From Volvox africanus (taxonomy: Eukaryota > Chlorophyta > Chlorophyceae > Chlamydomonadales > Volvocaceae), in NCBI GenBank assembly GCA_030268105.1, contig BSDZ01000094.1, positions 3,196,501 to 3,260,500 of the forward strand: a DNA stretch of 64,000 nucleotides. The letters are read 5' to 3'. The translations under genes and the position numbers were made by a program. Below, in pieces: positions 29,253-41,328 of this stretch. Below the pieces are notes generated by a model, which saw only the letters and a program-made list of their open reading frames with translations, did not search any database and was not told the DNA's origin. Position 1 is the first letter of the stretch. Every line of letters starts with the position of its first letter.

Positions 29253-30702
29253 GCATGAGAAGACACGGAATCGGTACGGGCCGGGACCGTCATACTTGAC
29301 GAAGATCATGGGCGCCGGGCATTGCCGCTTGTAAGGATAGGGACAGGAAGCGTTCGCGTTTTGGCGAACGTGTGTATGCGCGTGTGTATGTGCATGTGTG
29401 CGTGTATATGTGCGTGTATGTGCATGCGTATGCGTGTGTGCAGGCATGTGTGCACGTAAGCGTGCTGCAGGCCGGGGTCAGTGTATTAACAGTAATGTTA
29501 AGTGGTAGTAATTTTATGTTGTTTAACTATCAAGCGCTATCGTCAACACCCACGTCGACATACGTTGACCCGCATCTTGGATATTTCCAAATACAGCAAC
29601 GGCCTTTCATTAATATTTGTAGGTCATGCATGTGGCCGCGTGCCGCCTTCATCCGTACCCGCCAGAGGTTGCCAGAGTAAGCTTTACATATTGCAGGACA
29701 GGGCAGGACAATTTAAATTTTTTCCCAAAGGTCCGGCCCGGCGCAACGTAAAGCTTCACCGCGCAATGAATCCCGCCAGGCTCATGAAAGCTGACCGGTG
29801 CCTCACCAAGGCGCTACATTGGGGTTCAAAAGGTCTTAGCCTCCACCTGCCCAAAAGTTGTGAGGGTAGAGGGGTCCTTAGGTCATTGCTGTATAGCTCT
29901 CACGGTATACCTTTCAGACCCTGGCCTGATAGGCAGTCCGTCAGCGTCCATCACAGCGACTTCTATAGGATAGACGGGGGGAGACACGGTTAGCAAATAT
30001 TGCTTCTGGGCCAGCCTGAACGAGCTTGATAGCGGCTAATAAGAAGTGCTAGTGTTTCTATGCGCTCGCTACGACAACTCATAACCGCTGCGAAAGACCA
30101 ATCAGAGGCCTATCAGGCATACCTGGACACATATGTCACATGCACAATGTTTCGTGGTAGGTTTGAAGACCGCCCAATTCAAATGGGATTGGAGAAAGCT
30201 CTGCTTGTAGCACGCCGTAGCTGGTAGACGGCCTTTGTCGATGATGCAGCAAACGGTGTATGTCGAACGTTTCAGGACACAAATGAATACTGTATGGAAT
30301 ATAGATTATGGAATCCCATTCATCCTGCTCTTTGGCTTTGTAATTATCAAATGCGGACTGGTACAGCAACGACGACAATGTACTATTGCTGAAGTCTGAA
30401 TGAAGGAATTTCAGTAAGCACAGGAATATGTGGAATTCATATCCTTTATCTTTACATTTGTCCAGCACTAAATCCAGAGCCTAATGGTCTCAGCTAAAAT
30501 CTGTCGGACGCCTTCCATCGTACTCGCCCACCGACTGAAACTATTTGACCTATTGTCATATTTGTAGAGTTTTAGACTGTCTTAACTCGATAAATCCATA
30601 AGAAAAGTTTATTATGCTATCCTTAACCGACGATGCCCATACGGTGGCATTTGGGTGCTGCTAGTTGCCATCAAGGGAAGAAAGGGTTGATGTTGATATA
30701 GT
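29253..30702. other. Intergenic region with GT-rich patch; no supported gene
   Basis: Contains the 3' flank of the DHHC gene, a degenerate GTGTATGTGC-rich patch at about 29365-29455, and the 5' flank of HRGP-A. A minus-strand frame at 30136-30468 (110 codons) has no recognisable family signature and was not called. Confidence 0.4.
29330..29334 (+). promoter_or_regulatory. TGTAA polyadenylation signal of the DHHC gene
   Basis: TGTAA lies about 78 bp after the proposed stop at 29252. The spacing supports the choice of the last exon, which is otherwise based on phase and a weak tail similarity. Confidence 0.5.
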
Positions 30703-33700
30703 ATGAGTATAACGACATTACACACCAGTCATCGACCTACTTGTAGCATCTCGCATCGCTTCCATGCAGGAGGGCGGCGTCTTTCCATTCTCGTGGCTCA
30801 TTGGATCCACTTGGTCCTTCTCATGGCATCTACGGCACATGCCGGTGAGTTCAAGCTTAGAGATTTATATATATCCAATTCAACTCCATACATTTTGACA
30901 AAAATTTCTTTACCGAAGAAACTGAATGTCCATTGTCCAGCTAGGTTCTCCAGGTACACCAGGCAATAGTCTCCAGGTACACTCCGCAATAGTTGGTCAA
31001 TATTCATACGCAACGTCTAATATATACAATTAAATAATATTTATTCAGGCCACGATATACTCGGCTTGCAATCCCTTGAAAAAATCGCGTTTGTTACTCC
31101 AGCTCCGCTGTTCGCAAATAGTCCGGCACCAGGCCCAGAGAAGCAGCGGGGTGCGGAAGACAGGGAGCCAGCAATGCCAACGGACCTTACACTACAGGAT
31201 TGTGAACGCAGCGCGAGCGAAACGCACCAGCAAAAGACGTGCGAGCGAAACGCACATAAAAGCGAACTCGCGAAACGAGCACAGTACCAACGAGCTGCAC
31301 GTGAGCACTTCGAACCCGACCCTAACCGCAGCCCCAAAGAGCTCTACACCAGATAGTGTTAAACCGACCGGCCGCATGAAGCACAGGAACGGCGGCCCTT
31401 ATGGCGGCTACAAGACAGCCGCAAAAACAACCCCTCGAAACCTAGGCTTTACGCCACAAAGAGTTAGGACAATGTAGATAAAGCGGAGAAAACCGTTACC
31501 AGATGCAACAAAAACCAAAAACGCTCACCGCCTCCTAGGCCAGAAGGGAAAACGAAAAAAACAGAGGCGAAGGCAGAGATGGAGGGCTGGTCCCTTGCCG
31601 TCATGAAGAACCGCCAGCCGTAGGCCTTCCCACTCCTCACCCACCACCTGCTACCAAACTCAAAGGAAACGTTTAAGCTGCTCCCTGACAGTGCCGCACC
31701 CGCCGCCTTCCCACACCGCGGACCGCAGCGCCTTCAGGGAGACGTATTCAGGGGCCGCTGAGTCAATACTTGATACCAGGAGCACCTGCGCTTCTTACGT
31801 GTGCATGTGTGTGTGTGTGTGTCGGTCACAACTGGTGCCCAATGCCCCCTTCAGGAGCCCCCTTCAATGTGTACCTCTACGCGAACCTTAGCGTGGTTGC
31901 AGATCCTGCGCGGCTTGCAATCATAAGCAACTATATCTTACGCATCGCGCCAGGGAGGTAGGATTATCATCTTCCGTCCATTGGTTGGGAACCAGGAGGG
32001 ACGGGAAGGGACGATCGGCAGGGACGTGCCAAGCTCGGGAGCTTGGTCGTGCCAGCAGCCGGCTGTGCTCAGGTAACTAGAGTACAAACCTGGGAGTGCC
32101 GACGTATACGATGAAGGGTCGAAACCGAAACCCATTACTAGCTTCCCTAGGTTGTTCCACACTTTCGGCTCAGCACCATGCACCATGCTCCATGCTAGCA
32201 CATCCTCCCGATACCCCCGACCCCGTGTGCAATGCGTCTCTCTGATCGCTGCAAAGTCCCAGTCGGACGTTTCGGTAGGAACTTCAATACATATTAGTAA
32301 CCCCCCTCCACACGTACACATGTACACACACATACAAGATATGCAACCTTAATGAGCCCCATTTTGACTGTCCACAGCCGGGCCATCGACATCACCACTC
32401 AGCCCACTGCACATCAGCTCGACGGTGCAGCGGGGTATGTAGTTTCCGCCAACAAGGTGTGTATGTGTGTATGGAGAAGTGGGGTACCATTATTCTCGCG
32501 TGTATGTAGATGGGGGAATACAGACGATGCAATATTAGAAGGAAATTGAGTAATCGGAAAGGAAAGCCAAAAGCTGAGATGTACCGCATTATACGAGAGT
32601 AATTGTGCACCGCAAGAGGATCAAATCCCGATTCCCTGTATCTCCCCTTCCCCATCTCCCCATCCTCATCTCCTCTTCCCCATCTCCTCTTCCCCATCTC
32701 CCCTTCCCCATCTCCCCTTCCCCATCCGCAAATCCTTTTCACTCCTGCTTCGCTCGCTTCTTGCACTGCTTGTCCTCTCTTCCTCATCCCGTTGTCCTTG
32801 CAGGCCTCATACTTCGCAACCGAGGGCATCCTGAGCAACCAACAGAAGGTGACCGATTTGGCGACTTTCGTGCGACGTGGCGGCGCGCTAGTGCTCGTAG
32901 ACGGATTCGATGGCCAGACCAACACCTTCCTCCCGCTGTTGACGGCCATGCTGGGCACCAACAGCCCGGATTGCGTGGTTGTGCGCATTAATGGCACCGT
33001 GCGGGTGCGGCTGCGCATCAATGTTGGCTACTTCAGCGATTTAGCACCCAAGCTAGCGGTAAGGATGTGCCTTAGGCACTTGGTGATACCTCAGCGTTTG
33101 CGTGATATAAGGTATGTCAGCCCGGATGCTGACGCCTAGCTAGATGGAGACAATATGTGGTGCTGTCTCATCGATCAATCTATTCGCAGCTCAATGGAAG
33201 GAGGCAGGCCGAAAGGCCTTTACAATGTCCTTGTTGCAAAAACATTGCATTCGAGCTACTCTCGCCCTGCCCTGCTATGCCTGGCTATGCCCTGATCTTC
33301 AGCCCTGCACCACGCCCCTCCCTCTCTATTTCATTGTTCCCCCTTGCCCCCTTGCGTGACGTTGCTGCTAAGGCCAAACAAGGTCAGGGCGCCTCGGGCA
33401 TCATGTGCAGGTCCGGTAGGCCGATCTATTCCTGGTACACGACTGGTCGGGTGCAGCTGGGGGTGGCTTGGTACTGGTCCTTGGGCAGAGGGGCCATCTA
33501 TTGGATCGGCTCAGGGTTCCTGGTGCCACAGCTCAACGGCTATGAGGAGGTGGGTGATTACCGGTCTTAAGATCCTTGGTTGAAAGATTTGTGGGGTGAA
33601 GGGAGGGGAGGGGAGGGGAGGGGAGGGGAGGGGAGGGGAGGGGAGGGGAGGGGAGGGGAGGGGAGGGGAGGGGAGGGGAGGGGAGGGGAGGGGAGGGGAG

Positions 33701-36700
33701 GGGAGGGGAGGGGAGGGGAGGGGAGGGGAGGGGAGGGGAGGGGAGGGGAGGGGAGGGGAGGGGAGGGGAGGGGAGGGGAGGGGAGGGGAGGGGAGGGGAG
33801 GGGAGGGGAGGGGAGGGGAGGGGAGGGGAGGGGAGGGGAGGGGAGGGGAGGGGAGGGGAGGGGAGGGGAGGGGAGGGGAGGGGAGGGGAGGGGAGGGGAG
33901 GGGAGGGGAGGGGACGGGGCGGGATAACGATTTAGCAAGGAGCGGGTTATGGGGCGCGGCATAGGGTCACGTGGGGTAAGGTGAGGTGAGGTAGGGTGAG
34001 GTGGGTGGGCTGGTTGTGTAGGGAACAGGGGCCATGGTTGTGCTGTGCCTCACTGACACTTTGGAGGTGAATCTCGAGGGCAGATTGGTATGATATAACT
34101 GCCACCCTAACTATCACCCCAAACGACCTTGCTGCAGGTTATGGGCGCTTCGCTACGTACTGCAGCAGACGTGCTCTATAGTGCCAATGTCAGCCAGCCG
34201 CCCTCCTCCACAAATGCGCCTTTCCTGGGTCAGACGCCGCTAGCACAGAAAACACAACCTCCACCGCCCCCACCACCCCCTCCCCCGCCGCCAGTTCTCG
34301 GGGTCCCCACGCCAGCGCCCACGTTGCTACCACGTCCATCCCCCCGGCCGCCCTCACTGACACCGCCGTGGGTGGCGGTATATTTGCCGCAGCGACCTTC
34401 ACCCGCGAGACCTTCATGGTCCATTTCTGCATCGCCTTCCTTACCTCCACAGCCTTCAGCGCCACCGACGCTACTAGCGGCATCCCAGTCCCCTCCCCTC
34501 CCATCGCCACCAACGCCAATGTCATTGCCCCCTCCAGCCCTGCCGCCCCCTCCAGCCCTGCCGCCCCCTTCCCCGCCACCGCCTCCTTCCCTGCAGCCCC
34601 CTCTGTCGCCGCCGACGCCGCCATCTTCCCCACCGCCGCAACCGCCGCTACCACCGCCGCTACCGCCATCCCTTCCCCTTCCTCCGCCACCGCCACCGCC
34701 GCCACCACCGCCACCACCACCACCCTCCCCACCGCCACCACTGTCACCCCCCTCTCCATTCCCACAGCCCCCTTTCCCGCCAACGCCTCCTTCCCCGCCA
34801 CCGCCATTGCCACCTTTACCGCCGTTGCAGCCACTTCCCCCACCTCCTCCACCTCCACCACCGCCGCCACCACCGCCCCCCTCCCCACCGCCGCCCCCTT
34901 CCCCGCCAAGGCCTCCTCCCTTGCTGCCTCCTCTGCAGCCGCCAAAGTCGACCCTTTTCTCATGGCCGCCACCGCCGAATTTACCGCCATCCCAGCTCCT
35001 TCCTCCACAACTACCCCCGCCATCCATGCCATCCATTACCCCTCCACCCTCGCCGGCCCCGCCGCCCCCTTCACTCCCATCCCCCATTCCTCCAACACCC
35101 CCTTCACTGCCGCCTCCACCACCGCCCCGATCCCCACAGCCACCCCTTCCTTCACCATCGCCGCCGCCGCCGCCGCCGCCCCCTCCGCACCCACCGCCCC
35201 CTTCACCACCGCCTCCACCACCGCCGCCCCCACCGCCGCCCCTTCCTCTGCATCCATCCCCACCGCCGCCCCTTCCTCTGCCCCCATCCCCACCGCCGCC
35301 GCCCCTTCCACACCCACCGCCCCCTTCACCACCGCCTCCACCGCCGCCGACCCCGCCGCCCCCATCCCCACATCCGCCCCTTCCTACACCACCGCCCCCG
35401 CCCCCGCTGCCGGCGCCCCCGCTGCCGCCGCCGCCGCCGCCGCCCCCTTCACCGCCCCCGCCCCCGCTGCCGCCGCCCCCCCCTCCGCAACGACTGCCCC
35501 CTTTACCACCGCCTCCACCGCCGCCGCCCCCACCGCCGCCCTTTCCTCAGCTCCCATCAACACCGCCGCCGCCCCCTCCGCACCCACCACCCCCTTCACC
35601 ACCGCCTCCACCGCCGCCGCCCCCACCTCCCCCATCCCCACCGCCGCCCCTTCCTCCATCACCGCCCCCGCCGCCGCCGCCGCCGCCCCCTTCACCGCCC
35701 CCGCCCCCGCTGCCGCCCCCGCCCCCTCCGCACCCACTGCCCCCCTCTCCACCGCCTCCACCGCCGCCGCCCCCACCGCCGCCCATTCCTCAGCCCCCAT
35801 CCCCACCGCCGCCACCCCCTCCGCACCCACCACCCCCTTCACCACCGCCTCCACCGCCGCCGCCCCCACCTCCCCCATCTCCACCACCGCCCCATCCTCC
35901 ACCACCGCCCCCGCCCCCGCCCCCGCCGCCCCCTTCACCGCCCCCGCCGCCGCCGCCCCCCTCACCGCCCCCGCCCCCGCTGCCGCCGCCGCCCCCTCCG
36001 CACCCACTGCCCCCCTCTCCACCGCCTCCACCGCCGCCGACCCCACCGCCGCCCTTTCCTCAGCCCCCATCCCCACCGCCGCCGTCCCCTCCGCACCCAC
36101 TGCCCCCTTCACCACCGCCTCCACCGCCGCCGCCCCCACCGCCGCCCTTTCCTCAGCCCCCGTCCCCACCGCCGCCGCCCCCTCCACACCCACCACCCCC
36201 TTCACCACCACCTCCACCGCCGCCGCCCCCACCTCCCCCATCCCCACCGCCGCCCCTTCCACCATCACCGCCCCCGCCGCTGCCGCCGCCGCCCCCTTCA
36301 CCGCCCCCGCCGCCTCCACCGCCGCCGCCCCCTCCGCAACCACTGCCCCTTTCACCACCGCCTCCACCGCCGCCGCCCCCACCGCCGCCCCCACCGCCGC
36401 CCTTTCCTCAGCCCCCATCCCCACCGCCGCCGCCCCCTCCGCACCCACCGCCCTCTTCACCACCTCCTCCACCGCCGCCGCCCCCACCGCCCCCATCCCC
36501 ACCACCGCCCCATCCTCCACCACCGCCCCCGCCCCCCCCCCCCCGCCGCCCCCTTCACCGCCCCCGCCGCCGCCGCCCCCCTCACCGCCCCCGCCCCCGC
36601 TGCCGCCGCCGCCCCCTCCGCACCCACCGCCCCCTTCACCACCGCCTCCACCGCCGCCGCCCCCACCTCCCCCATCCCCACCGCCGCCCCTTCCTCCACC

Positions 36701-38186
36701 ACCGCCCCCGCCGCCGCCGCCCCCTTCACCGCCCCCGCCCCCGCTGCCGCCGCCGCCCCCTCCGCACCCACTGCCCCCTTCACCACCGCCTCCACCGCCA
36801 CCGCCCCCACCGCCGCCCATTCCTCTGTCCCCATCCCCACCGCCGCCGCCCCCTCCATACCCACCGCCCCCTTCACAACCGCCTCCACCGCCGCCGCCCC
36901 CACCTCCCCCATCCCCACCGCCGCCCCTTCCTCCACCAACGCCCCCGCCCCCGCCGCCTCCCCCTTCACCGCCCCCGCCCCCGCCCCCACCGCCGCCGCC
37001 CCCTCCACACCCACCGCCCCCTTCACCACCGCCTTCACCGCCGCCGCCCTTTCCGCCCCCATCTCCACAGCCGCCCCTTCCTCCACCACCGGTTCGGTCC
37101 CCGCCGCCGCCCCCTTCACCGCCCCCTTCACCGCCCCCGCCGCCGCGCCCTCCACACCCACCGCCGCCTTTACCACCGCCTCCACCACCGCCGCCCCCAC
37201 GGCCCCCATCCCCACAGCCGCCCCTTCCTCCACCACCGACCCCGCCGCCGCCGCCACCCCCATCACCGCCTCCACCATCGCCGCCCCCACCGTCCCCTCC
37301 ACCACCACCTCCACCGTCGGCCCCCCCACCGCTCCCTGCTCTACCGCCGCCTCTCCCATCGCTGCGGTCTCCTTCGCCGCGGTCCCCACCTCCCCCTTTT
37401 CCTCTGCCTTTACCGCCGCCTTTACCGCCATCCCAGCCTCTCCCTCCACCACCACCACCACCACCGCCGCCCCCCCCACCGCCCCCTTCACCACCGCCTC
37501 CACTGTGGCCGCCCCCTCCGTCCCCTCAGCCCCCTTCACCTCCGCAGCCCCCTTCACCACCGCCACCTTTTCCGCCTTTACCGCCATCCCAGCCCCTCCC
37601 TCCACCACCACCCCCGCCACCGCCGCCCCCCCCACCGCCCCCTTCACCACCGCCTCCACTGTGGCCGCCCCCTCCGTCCCCTAAGCCCCCTTCACCATCG
37701 CAGCCCCCTTCACCACCGCCACCTTTTCCGCCTTTACCGCCATCCCAGCCTCTCCCTCCACCACCACCCCCGCCACCGCCGCCCCCCTCACCGCCCCCTT
37801 CACCACCGCCTCCACTGTTGCCGCCCCCTCCGTCCCCTCAGCCCCCTTCACCTCCGCAGCCCCCTTCACCACCGCCACCTTTTCTACCTTTACCGCCATC
37901 CCAGCCCCTCCCTCCACCACCCCCACCGCCACCGCCCCCACCGCAAAGCCCTCCCTACCGTCCGTCCTCTCCCCCGAGGCCTCCTGCACCCAGGCGACCT
38001 CCCAGGCGGCCCTTCCCTCCACGGCCCCCTCGCCCACCGCAGAAACCGCCCCCTCCCGCCCCCCCCGACATCCCGCCGCCCGTCAACATTGAGGCGCCTC
38101 CTATGGACATACAGCCGCCACCCGAGTACGAGGTGTCGCCGCCCCCTTCCCCTAGGCCCCCGCGGAAGAAAGTTCCGAAATGGTGA
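30703..38186 (+). CDS. HRGP-A: secreted Pro-rich wall/matrix protein, tandem copy 1, with apparent 2-nt frame disruption
   Basis: Exons: 30703-30844, 31855-31957, 32378-32456, 32804-33058, 33373-33549 and 34138-38186. Exon 1 encodes a signal peptide (hydrophobic LSILVAHWIHLVLLMAS, then TAHA|G). Exons 2-5 encode a globular domain to about residue 252. Its blocks are VYLYANLSVVA, GYVVSANK, FVRRGGALVLVDGF, TFLPLLTAMLG, CRSGRPIYSWY and GRGAIYWIGS. Exon 6 encodes SPPPP and Pro-run repeats. It reads in one frame to the C13 run at 36532-36544 and then must continue two bases shifted to reach the natural end (EYEVSPPP, then KKVPKW and TGA at 38186). With the two extra bases removed, the model has exactly 1601 codons. 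Pro residues in such contexts are normally hydroxylated and O-glycosylated in green algae. A structural role in the extracellular matrix is inferred. Confidence 0.78.
33598..33915 (+). repeat. (GGGGA)n pentanucleotide array, about 63 copies
   Basis: A near-perfect GGGGA array lies in the last intron of HRGP-A, beginning about 50 bp after the donor at 33550. It is followed by a degenerate GGTGAGGT-rich zone to about 34010. The G runs are on the coding strand. Long frames in it on both strands are repeat artefacts. Confidence 0.97.
34255..38150 (+). repeat. Pro-codon tandem repeats of HRGP-A
   Basis: The last exon is made of degenerate CCNCC(T/A)CC units encoding Pro runs separated by Ser, His, Leu or Ala. 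Several higher-order copies of about 190-300 bp recur between 35100 and 37060, for example units around CCCCTTCACCACCGCCTCC. From 37380 to 37900 there are three copies of a 165-180 bp unit beginning near PPFPPLPPSQPLPPPP. Such arrays are prone to length change and to assembly error. Confidence 0.85.
36532..36544 (+). other. C13 homopolymer at the HRGP-A frame switch
   Basis: Upstream of this run the Pro-rich frame has codon starts congruent to 1 modulo 3; downstream it is congruent to 0. The matching repeat copy at about 35909-35937 has five C, one G and five C (11 bases) where this copy has 13 C. Removing two bases therefore restores one continuous Pro-rich frame. Confidence 0.85.
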
Positions 38187-41100
38187 TTTGCAACGTTTCA
38201 ACCAACGTCTGCCGTGCCGTGCGGGTCTAAGTACGGACAATATTTTGTGTTGTACGGCATCCCATTTCCAGTTGATCCCGCGCCGCCGTTGCACCATGAT
38301 GCGTTATGCCGACGAGTACATTTTTCATTATAAGGGGCAAATGTCACGAAACGGACATAATCTCGTGTTTACTTTTGATTGCTGGGAGCGTGACCTCATA
38401 TCTTGTGGGCATCACCCCTCGTCTAAGCAGCGGGGGAGAGGCGGGTTTGACAGCTGCGTCGTCGTGGGACTTCCGGAGGCGCATGGAGTACCAAGATGAC
38501 TGGATCGGGGCTGCGCTTAGGGCGTAAGGCGGGTGCTCTGTGTCCATGGGGTTTGTGTTCCTTGCGGGGTTTTGGGGGGACATCTTGATGTGCAGCGGGT
38601 GCTTTGGGGCCATGTTGGGGTATGTGATTGCTGACACGCCTCACCAACCGTTCGGCCACAACCAGTGCGTGATTTCGCCGGCGGGAGCCACTGGCCTTGT
38701 TGCACAGCGCAGTCCTAGTTAGGCAACCGGCAGAGAGATGGCAGAGAGATGATCTTGGCGCATCTTGGCGCATCTGTAGTTTTGCATTCATGACATCGTA
38801 TCCGGCCCATTTCCCCCCTTGGTTGGTCGATCGATAGAATCCTGCTCTTCTCAGATAACCTTAACAGTGGCATTCCACATGTGCAATTATCTGTACGTCG
38901 TCCGATGGTGCTCCGAAACCAGAAGTTCCGACTTTTGAAGCGCAGAATCTGAAGCAGATATGGAGGTTCGGTACTTCATCCGGAAGGGCTTCCTCCTCAG
39001 CGTGTCCAGCGGAAGGGACCGCTCTATACCACATGGGTTTCATCCCATATGGCTAGAGCAAAGTCGTAAGGCCATTGCTCTGTGCGTGCGTGCGTGTGTG
39101 TGTTTGACACTCACTGATGTGTCGTACTGGTATTTTGGCATGCTATATCCGCAGGCTGAATTTGCTTGATGACCCGTATAAATGAAAGCGCAAGCAGATC
39201 GGGAAATGGCATCGTACGGGGAGACATCAGCGGTTGAGTATCGATCTCCTGTGTGATCTCCTTGGTGATGGCAAGTTAATGCTTGTTGCCTGAAGTCGGA
39301 GACTTGTAGAAAATTCGTGGTCCATAAGACCTGTTTTGCTGAGACGGAGAGACGTACGATTGATCGACAATTTCTACGTTATATGACATGACCTATACCC
39401 CGGGATTCCGGATCAATACGCGCTGTATTTCTGGCGGTTTGGATCATATGACACATGATGCGATAATGGAACATACCGGTTGAACAGCGGCGAAGCATGT
39501 TGGGGAATTCGTAACCTCCTTCGCACCGCCTTGCCCACTGGCTGCAACACGGGGTGAAATAACGCTTGATGCCAGGGTGAGAGTTCGCCCCGTACACTGG
39601 CAGAGGGCGGTGGGAATCGGATGGAGTGCTTGGAGTCTTGATGCATACGCAATAGGGGCTTTATACCCAACATTGACTCATTGTGAAAACATACAATTTT
39701 TTGGAGTCCGTTACGTTGTGGGAAGTGGCGCTTCAATGATTATGTGCTTCGCGGGGCTCTAGGTAGCTACCTAGGTTCCGATGATGATTTTTCCGGTATT
39801 GTTATATACAGTGCCACTTCCTGTTGGAGATTTATTCAGGACCTGGAGATTCAACTTTAAATGAAGGCGGACTTTAAGTGATGATGGACTTTTCGGACAG
39901 GACAGGCGTAGGGCTTTAAAGCAGGAAGCCAGGGGAATTGTCGGATACCGAAATACTCAACCCGGCTGCTGACGTCCCGCTGAAAGGGCGGATGGATGTA
40001 AAGGTCCGTCGTGGCGCATCCGAAGATGAGTGTTGATGAAAATCATTGTAAATGGAATGTGTTGTTGCTTGCTCACGTGTGTGTGTATGGCGAATGTTGC
40101 AGAGGGCGCTGCATCGAGTTCACACAACTGGACCCGGACACGTTGAGGCTCGTTCCGGGAAACGCAAGTGGAGTGGCGGCAAGCCAAGCAAGTGGTTGGC
40201 TGGTGGCTACCCAAGCGCAAGCCCAGGCATTTACATGCGGTGGCTGGGCGTTCAAATACATGTATCTTGGATTTTATATATGGCATCTAAGACTTACCTT
40301 AATCATGCTTCAAGAAATTGCGGGAATCGTGGGACATGAGGTGTACGGCAAGCCTGCAACACCAATAATCCTGCATGATACTTAAACCATCATTTGGAAT
40401 ATAACAAGCCTTACCTTGAGTGTCTGCATGCTGAGTTTTAGTAACAAGATTCCATGGCGCGTTACATCCTGATGTGTTGTCTTATTGAGATGCAATTGCC
40501 TGAAGTCGAGACGCTGAAAGCAAGGGACCACGTCAATTATATATTATTTTTTCTCCAAGTATAAGTATCTTTGCGATTATTGATTCGGACTCGATACCCC
40601 TTTCGGATAAAGTCTATCTTAGAGGGGACGGAATGGTCTCAATCCCAATTAGATGAAAGAACCATGTAATGGTTGTTGTTACAAATAATGTCTAATGGCA
40701 ATTGTCTTTACTAGTAACCGAGTAGGTGGAACTTGGGACCGCTAATCATATGTTTATATAGGAAGGCCCTTTCGAAAACCACAGCTTTGGGTCTTTACAC
40801 AGAAATAAATCTTAGCTTTTAATTTATTATAAATAATCAGTCTTGATGAAAAGCTGATGTATGTCGGCAACTTTGGATTTTCTGCTCATGTATGCTCCTG
40901 ATCTTCAGGAGCTTTACAAAGTTGCAGATAAGATTCAATTAAGGATAAATTTCCTGAAAAGATTCTACGCTTTAATTGTACAGCGAGGTACATCGCTTGC
41001 AACGTCGCTTGCGCCCACCTGCTGCCGTACATGCAGACGCGCAACCGAGCAACCGACCTGGCCGGGATGAGCGTACCCTAGCAACGAATTGTCAATCCTA

Positions 41101-41328
41101 CAGATCATGATATTGTTTGATGACATTACGCAGCCAATCATGATGTTGCGCTTTCCGGTTATTGGAAATGCGGCGTACCTAAACCGATAACGCCTCCGCA
41201 GAGGTGGGAAACACATGTCCGCGGTGCCATTAGATCATTCAACCTGTACGTTTAACGCACTACCACTTCTTTGTAAATGCAGGCCAGGCTGGAGCACCGG
41301 CCGCAGCTTCAGTGGGAGAGCCAGGACC
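38187..41328. other. Intergenic region between HRGP-A and HRGP-B
   Basis: About 3.1 kb, AT-rich in its right half. It holds the 3' flank of HRGP-A and the promoter of HRGP-B. A TGCAG acceptor-like site just before 41281 suggests a 5' untranslated exon of HRGP-B. No other gene, transposon protein or RNA gene could be supported. Confidence 0.4.

Noticed and set aside
30136..30468. 110-codon minus-strand frame
   Set aside because: Composition is protein-like, but I recognise no family and see no supporting exon or signal.
33567..33964. Long Gly/Arg/Glu and Pro/Ser/Leu frames over the GGGGA array
   Set aside because: The pentanucleotide repeat is open in all frames; the stretch is an intron between well-supported HRGP-A exons.
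34368..36530. Plus-strand Ala/Thr/Pro-rich frame running ahead of the true frame in HRGP-A
   Set aside because: It becomes the Pro-rich frame only after the C13 run. Before that it is the +2 shadow of the real frame, which connects to the head exons at 34138.
34190..37659. Very long Gly-rich or Ala/Glu/Val-rich minus-strand frames opposite HRGP-A
   Set aside because: Shadows of Pro codons (CCN read in reverse as NGG). No signal, domain or splice logic, and the plus-strand frame agrees with two paralogues.
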